From NCBI RefSeq assembly GCF_024519455.1, contig NZ_JALJRY010000032.1, positions 55,649 through 119,648 of the forward strand: DNA of 64,000 nucleotides, written 5' to 3'. This stretch comes from Streptomyces sp. STR69. Its GTDB lineage: Bacteria; Actinomycetota; Actinomycetes; Streptomycetales; Streptomycetaceae. A program made the position numbers and the translations under genes. The notes under the pieces were generated by a model. The model made no database searches and was not told the origin of the DNA. It worked only from the letters and a program-made list of their open reading frames with translations. The stretch's first letter is position 1, and every line of letters begins with the position of its first letter. Below, one piece after another: positions 60,219 to 64,000 of the stretch.

Positions 60219-60424
60219 TGCGTCATCCGCGTCACGCGAGCCGGAAAACGGCATATGACCTGCGGCAACAGGCATGACACAGGCGGCTTGCTCTGCGTCA
60301 TCCTGCGTCACCTGCGTCATCCGGTGACGCACCCCATGACGCCGACATGACGCACGCCCTAGCCGCCACGTCAGGCAAAACCACAGGTCAGAGGCCTAAG
60401 TGACGCTCATGACGCCATGACGCA
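60219..60424. repeat. iteron-like TGCGTCA cluster, candidate origin of the AICE
   Basis: Seven exact heptamers TGCGTCA / TGACGCA and four one-base variants in 206 bases. Forward-facing copies are at 60219, 60294, 60304 and 60313; reverse-facing at 60325, 60348 and 60418; variants at 60228, 60337, 60401 and 60410. Orientation switches at about 60320, giving a large dyad. The array fills the space between the replication genes and xis-int, the place expected for an origin or a recombination regulator site. Confidence 0.7.
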
Positions 60425-60493
60425 GAAATCCACACCTCGGACAGATCAGGAGTCCGAGATACCTGAAGCCAACGCGACACCCCCGAGGACCCC

Positions 60494-60736
60494 ATGAGCC
60501 GAACACGTTCCGCTCAACCCGACCCCCGAGCGATCCTCCGCAACGGTCTCCCCGACCGCTACCTCACCGTCGACGACATCGCGACGATGTTCGAAGTCCC
60601 CGTCGAAACCGTCTACCAGTGGCGCAAGAAGCGCACCGGTCCTCCCGGCTTCCGCATCGGCAAACACCTCCGCTATGACCCCGCCGACGTCGGCGCCTAT
60701 GTCACCGAACGGAAGACCGCCGACCAGGCCGCCTGA
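60494..60736 (+). CDS. xis: excisionase (helix-turn-helix, Xis)
   Basis: An 80-residue DNA-binding protein with the MerR/Xis-type winged helix: RYLTVDDIATMFEVPVETVY (about residues 22-41), QWRKKRTGPPGFRIG, then LRYDPADVGAYV. AICE excisionases have this size and position just before int; they bend att DNA to favour excision. It lies after the iteron cluster, which may contain its promoter. Confidence 0.9.
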   Translation: MSRTRSAQPDPRAILRNGLPDRYLTVDDIATMFEVPVETVYQWRKKRTGPPGFRIGKHLRYDPADVGAYVTERKTADQAA

Positions 60737-60764
60737 CTCAGCGAAACCACACTGCCCAACACCC

Positions 60765-60793
60765 CAGGGAGGGCCACGCCGTGGCCCTCCCTG
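60765..60793 (+). other. xis-int intergenic inverted repeat
   Basis: CAGGGAGGGCCACG and CGTGGCCCTCCCTG face each other with one base between, giving an 11-12 bp stem. It lies 28 bases before int and may set the Xis/Int ratio by attenuation. Confidence 0.55.
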
Positions 60794-60820
60794 CCCATGC
60801 CCGGAAGGGAACACCCCCGC

Positions 60821-62071
60821 ATGGCAGGCCACATCCAAGACCGCTGGTACAAGATCGAGACCGACACCAACGGCAAGCCCCGCCGCACACGAACCGACCG
60901 CTACGGCACGGGCCTGCGCTATCGCGCCCGCTACATCGGTCCGGACGGGACCGAGAAGAGCAAGTCCTTCCCTGATGGGCAGAAGCGACTGGCTGACCAG
61001 TGGCTGGCCCACATCGAGGCCGACATGTCACGAGGCCAGTACCTCGACCCGAGCGCCGGGCGTGTGACGTTTCGGCAGTACGCCGAGAAATGGCTGAACA
61101 CGCAGACCACCGACATGACCACACGCGAGTCAGTCGAGTCCGCCATACGTGGCCACGCGATCCCCTACCTCGGATCGCGACCGCTCGGTTCCTTCAAGCC
61201 GGAACACATCCGGGACTGGCTGAGCGAATTGGAGCAAGCCATACAGGCGTCGTCGTACCGGCGTGTGATCTACAACAACGTGTCGACGGTCCTCAATGCG
61301 GCTGTAGACGATGGGCACCTGACCAAGAATCCCTGCCACGCCCAATCCGTTCGGCCCCCTGCTGCGGGCACGGGCCGGATCGTGCCGTGGGGCACTGAGC
61401 GTGTTTTCGCCGTACGGACAGCGCTGCCGGAGCGCTATCACGCGACAGTCGATCTCGGGGGCGGATGCGGACTCCGGCAAGGGGAGATCTTCGGGCTTCC
61501 TGTCGAGGGGATCAACTTCGACTCTGGATGGCTGCACGTCGCGAATCAGGTGAAGGTGACGAAGGGAGGTCTCGTCTTCGACCTGCCGAAGCGGAACAAG
61601 GAGCGCGACGTCCCGTTGCCCGACCGCGTCGCGCACGTCCTCAAGCAGCACATGGAGACGTTCCCTCCTGTCGAAGTCACCCTGCCGTGGCTCCGACCGG
61701 ACGGCCCGCCCGTCACGAAGCGGCTGCTGTTTACCCGTCTCGACGGCAAGGGTGCGGTTCGGCGGACCGACTTCAATGACCGCGCGTGGAAACCCGCCCT
61801 GGTCGCCGCTGGGGTCATCCCCGTGCCGAAGCCAGGCGCGCGCCATCAGGCCGCCCGCGAACACGGCATGCACGCCCTCAGGCACTTCTACGCCTCGGTT
61901 CTGCTGGACGCCGGCGAGAACGTCAAGGCCCTGAGCAACTACCTCGGACACAACGACCCGGGTTTCACGCTCCGGGTCTATACACACCTCATGCCGAGCA
62001 GCGACGCACGGGCCCGGAAGGCAGTCGACGGCCTGTACGAAGGTATCGATTCGACGCCAAACACCTCCTGA
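60821..62071 (+). CDS. int: tyrosine-type site-specific integrase
   Basis: A 416-residue recombinase that integrates and excises the element. The N-terminal AP2-like/SAM-like core-binding domain covers about residues 50-170 (FRQYAEKWLNTQTTDMTTR). The catalytic domain (about 185-405) holds Arg in GGGCGLRQGEIFGL (about 219), His-x2-Arg in MHALRHFYASVLL (about 349-352), the second His in YLGHNDPGFTLR (about 374), and the nucleophile Tyr in VYTHLM (about 385). All five catalytic residues are present, so it should be active. A GGAAGGGA lies 10 bases before the ATG. att DNA normally lies next to int; the hairpin 16 bases after the stop is the nearest candidate. Confidence 0.95.
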   Translation: MAGHIQDRWYKIETDTNGKPRRTRTDRYGTGLRYRARYIGPDGTEKSKSFPDGQKRLADQWLAHIEADMSRGQYLDPSAGRVTFRQYAEKWLNTQTTDMTTRESVESAIRGHAIPYLGSRPLGSFKPEHIRDWLSELEQAIQASSYRRVIYNNVSTVLNAAVDDGHLTKNPCHAQSVRPPAAGTGRIVPWGTERVFAVRTALPERYHATVDLGGGCGLRQGEIFGLPVEGINFDSGWLHVANQVKVTKGGLVFDLPKRNKERDVPLPDRVAHVLKQHMETFPPVEVTLPWLRPDGPPVTKRLLFTRLDGKGAVRRTDFNDRAWKPALVAAGVIPVPKPGARHQAAREHGMHALRHFYASVLLDAGENVKALSNYLGHNDPGFTLRVYTHLMPSSDARARKAVDGLYEGIDSTPNTS

Positions 62072-62086
62072 CCGCCTCTGGCCCGC

Positions 62087-62124
62087 TGGAACCTTCCGTC
62101 GGTGAAAACCGACGGAAGGTTCCA
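62087..62124. other. long perfect hairpin downstream of int
   Basis: 17-bp perfect stem TGGAACCTTCCGTCGGT / ACCGACGGAAGGTTCCA with GAAA loop, 16 bases past the int stop. It is either the int terminator or part of the attachment region. No T-tract. The 62125-62214 stretch beyond it holds nothing I can name. Confidence 0.7.
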
Positions 62125-62214
62125 GGACACCTCGATGCGAACTACGGGCACCGTGTGTCAATGGCCACGGAGGTTCTCCTTGTGGGCGGACAGGTTGATC
62201 CCTGTGGGTGGCCA

Positions 62215-62685
62215 TCAGAAATTGCCACGGCCGATGTCAGCGATGGCGCTCCGATCGGCAGTCGCCTGCGCCGCGATGGTGCCCGAGAAGGTCCTGTGCT
62301 GCGGCATGGACGCGGAGATCGAACCCAAGGCGTGCTGACGCGAGGATGTACTCGGGCCCGAGGACTCGGGGCTGTCGGGTTCCGGGCTGGTGGACAGGCA
62401 TCGACTTGCCAGGTTCGGCTGAGGTGGTTCGTGCGGCTTGTCTGTCGTTTCGCGCATACTGTGTCGGAGTTCTTCCTCGGCTATCCCGAGAGCGCGGACG
62501 ATTGCAGGCCAGCCGACTCCCTCGTGCCTATGGCGCAGCGCCGATTTGAGCGCGGTGTCGAGCGTGTCTTGCACGGCCCGGTATCCGGGGGGGGACCGAA
62601 CGGACGGACCGGCCGAGGTTGCGGAGATGGGTGATCTCTTCGGCCGTCAGTTCAGGAAACTGCCCGGCGCGGGCCGGCCGGTCAT
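62215..62685 (-). pseudogene. small gene broken by frameshifts (frame A to B to A)
   Basis: The minus strand shows a protein in pieces. An ATG at 62685 overlaps the TPR stop (ATGA) and gives MTGRPAPG. The next frame gives QFPELTAEEITHLRNLGRSV. After a run of eight C (8 G on the plus strand at about 62588-62595) the first frame continues GYRAVQDTLDTALKSALRHR then EGVGWPAIVRALGIAEEELR to a stop at 62215. Removing one C from the run joins the last two pieces cleanly. The middle segments are helical and DNA-binding-like. Either the sequence has errors in the homopolymer, or the gene is inactive or phase-variable. Confidence 0.55.
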
Positions 62686-64000
62686 CCGGCGTCGGAGGCG
62701 GTTCCGCTTGCCGTGGCTTTCGCCGGATCAGTGGTGAGGATGCCGACGAGGTTATCCAGCGCAGCGGCGTGCTCCGGGCGGCGGCGGGCCAGGGCGCGCA
62801 GGCGCGCCGCACCGGCTCCTCGTTGCACCTCGGATCCCTGTTCAGCGGCCTGGCCCATGAATTCCGCGGGGCTCGGGGAGGCGTGCGCTTCCTCGGCCTT
62901 CATCGGGAAGAACACCTGGTGCACCGCCATCACGTAGGGCGCGATGAAAGGTATACGGGTGAGCATCGGGACCGTCAGGAGGAGCCAGCGGAGCCCGTCC
63001 GGCTGCCCCTGCTCGATGAAATCCATGGCCGTGTCCACGGCTGTCGACAGGTCGGTCACGGCATCGTAGATTTCCGGGACGGCCATATGCTCCGTGAGAC
63101 CAAGGATGCCCAGATGCTGACGGGACGCCGGATCATCCGAGAGGGAGCCGAGTAGTTCCCTGACAAGGGGGCCATTGGTCAGAGCGGGGTGTTCGCCAAG
63201 AAAGTCCAGGTCCTCCGGCCAGGTGGGGGTGGCGAGCCACTGCCTCACCAGGTCCGCGGCGGTGTTGAATGCGCGGTGCTCGTCCAGTACGCGGTCAAGG
63301 CCGTGTTCTGCGGCGGCCGTTGTCAGGTCCGCGAGGTCGGTGAGCGCGGTGGCTTCCGGGTACACCGCACGGGCGATCTCAAGGGCAGCCTGCTCCTGCC
63401 GTGTGGTCAGAAGCGTGTACGTCTGCTTGAGGAAAGCCTCGCGCTCGGCCCAACTCTCAGCTGAAAGCCACTGGTTGAATCGACCGACGGATTCGTGCGG
63501 AAGGTCGCCCGATGCCCAGGTCGGCAAGTCCTGGCGCACCTGCTCCAGAGCCGGCCGGTACAGCGAGTCCTGCTGCAGGGTGCCGATGAGACCCCGGACC
63601 GCACGACGGGCGCGTCCGGCCCAGGTTGGGTCGGTGGTCTCATCGGCGTGCCGCGCGGCTGAGATCAGATCCGCAATGGCTCCGGCATGGTCATCCTGCG
63701 CACGGCGCCAGGTACTGGCACGGGAGACGAGCAACTCGGCTTGGGGGCCGGACGGGAATTCGGAGATCACCTGGTCGGAGGCGTGGAGTGCGCCCTGCCG
63801 GCCGCCGGTCTCGCCCTGCCGGACAGAGAGGTTGTTGAGGGACATGGCGAGGTCGGGGAGGAAGACGGGGCCGTTGGGCCCGGTGGCGAGGGTGCGGTAG
63901 TGGTCGACGGCTTCGGTGATGGAGGTGAGTGCGCCCTGCCGGTCACCGGTCTCGCCCTGCCGGACAGAGAGGTTGTTGAGGGACATGGCGAGGTCGGGGA
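62682..64000 (-). CDS. TPR-repeat protein, 5-prime end cut by the window edge
   Basis: At least 439 residues. The visible N-terminal side is TPR units of 47 residues, each with LAMSLNNLSVRQGETG and a following helix; the DNA of the units is nearly identical (141-base period, for example 63791 and 63932). The C-terminal 330 residues have no repeat and are helical, with conserved Trp residues (LPTWASGDLPHESV, WEDLDF-like WPEDLDFLG) and no enzyme motif. In actinobacteria such repeats form the C-terminal sensor half of AAA/NB-ARC or CHAT-type signalling and defence proteins; the catalytic part would lie beyond 64000. A small broken gene follows in overlap. Confidence 0.75.
   Translation of the reverse strand, partial: PDLAMSLNNLSVRQGETGDRQGALTSITEAVDHYRTLATGPNGPVFLPDLAMSLNNLSVRQGETGGRQGALHASDQVISEFPSGPQAELLVSRASTWRRAQDDHAGAIADLISAARHADETTDPTWAGRARRAVRGLIGTLQQDSLYRPALEQVRQDLPTWASGDLPHESVGRFNQWLSAESWAEREAFLKQTYTLLTTRQEQAALEIARAVYPEATALTDLADLTTAAAEHGLDRVLDEHRAFNTAADLVRQWLATPTWPEDLDFLGEHPALTNGPLVRELLGSLSDDPASRQHLGILGLTEHMAVPEIYDAVTDLSTAVDTAMDFIEQGQPDGLRWLLLTVPMLTRIPFIAPYVMAVHQVFFPMKAEEAHASPSPAEFMGQAAEQGSEVQRGAGAARLRALARRRPEHAAALDNLVGILTTDPAKATASGTASDAG

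Larger units (their letters stand above)
52180..62124. mobile_element. actinomycete integrative and conjugative element (AICE)
   Basis: A full set of AICE modules in standard order: GntR repressor, DUF6284/DUF6303/DUF2637/SpdB-like spread genes, FtsK-type translocase, PrimPol plus ATPase replicase, iteron-like cluster, Xis and Int. All catalytic motifs seen are intact. The boundaries are approximate, because no attL/attR direct repeat could be recognised by eye; left could extend to YdcF (51503) or the island start (44890). Confidence 0.85.
44890..64000. mobile_element. accessory genomic island (right end outside the window)
   Basis: The island begins where the glutamine-synthetase reading frame breaks. 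It carries an A+T-rich AIPR gene, gene trios found at variable places in streptomycetes, a complete AICE and unrelated accessory genes to the right. The core gene order resumes nowhere before 64000. It may be one large element or an AICE next to or inside an older island. No direct repeat matching the left junction was found inside the window. Confidence 0.7.

Noticed and set aside
44803..62215. Direct repeat marking attL and attR
   Set aside because: The glutamine-synthetase end (44803-44889) and DNA just after int (62072-62215) were compared by eye; no shared stretch longer than a few bases was found.
62102..62640. Plus-strand frames after int (62102, 62208, 62438)
   Set aside because: Low-complexity Arg-rich text, no ribosome sites, and antisense to the broken minus-strand gene that has better protein character.
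44890..64000. CRISPR array, rRNA or insertion-sequence transposase in the island
   Set aside because: No regularly spaced repeats of CRISPR size, no rRNA-like sequence and no DDE or HUH transposase motif were seen on either strand.

Overview
The window is a stretch of Streptomyces chromosome followed by a mobile genomic island. The evidence for Streptomyces is the very high G+C coding DNA with strong third-position GC bias, frequent GTG starts, and a gene set typical of the core chromosome. That set includes eukaryotic-type glutamine synthetase GlnII, the GlnE adenylyltransferase, a maltose/maltodextrin ABC system next to secreted amylases, a SpoIIE-type phosphatase, and many Tat/Sec-exported small proteins of unknown function.

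Layout, 0-17.8 kb: small conserved protein, ArsC-family protein, secreted DPBB-like protein, glnII, a DUF6891 protein, a winged-helix regulator, an NAD-dependent epimerase, a NarL-type histidine kinase/response regulator pair, a secreted DUF1996 protein, a lipoprotein, a TPR-like protein and a membrane protein with sigma-factor-like N-terminus. Then come a metal-dependent-hydrolase/ferredoxin-reductase couple with TetR, a CHMI-family isomerase and a receiver-SpoIIE phosphatase.

17.9-36.1 kb: a starch/maltodextrin island. It holds a giant secreted amylase-pullulanase (two glycoside hydrolase halves around two CBM41-like modules), a secreted alpha-amylase with tandem CBM20, a second short alpha-amylase, an intracellular alpha-glucosidase (aglA), the permease genes malG and malF, the binding protein malE and the divergent LacI-family repressor malR. 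CTTGCAG-type inverted repeats in the divergent spaces are likely MalR operators. The secreted enzymes cut starch and pullulan, MalEFG imports maltodextrins, AglA releases glucose and MalR controls the set. A DUF4232 protein, an SDR/XRE pair and several hairpins are interleaved.

36.2-44.8 kb: PAP2_3 membrane phosphatase-like protein, glnE, PPOX-fold protein, VOC protein, secreted phosphoesterase, MFS exporter and TolB-like protein. The last recognisable core feature is an 87-base 3-prime remnant of a glutamine synthetase gene on the minus strand (44803-44889), truncated where foreign DNA starts.

44.9-64.0 kb: accessory island, running off the right edge. Left part: a membrane protein, an A+T-rich AIPR-family (abortive infection) gene, a degraded ORF, an XRE/DUF5753 trio and three coupled small genes. 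From about 52.2 to 62.1 kb lies a well-formed actinomycete integrative and conjugative element (AICE). It has a GntR repressor coupled to a YdcF-like gene, a palindromic operator array on the leftward/rightward promoter region, a DUF6284-DUF6303-DUF2637-Spd spread operon, an FtsK/TraSA translocase, a PrimPol-type primase, a replication ATPase, an iteron-like TGCGTCA cluster, an excisionase and a tyrosine integrase. To its right are a small gene broken by frameshifts and a TPR-repeat gene cut by the window edge. No CRISPR array, rRNA or complete tRNA was seen; one 42-base tRNA-like minihelix precedes the spread operon.
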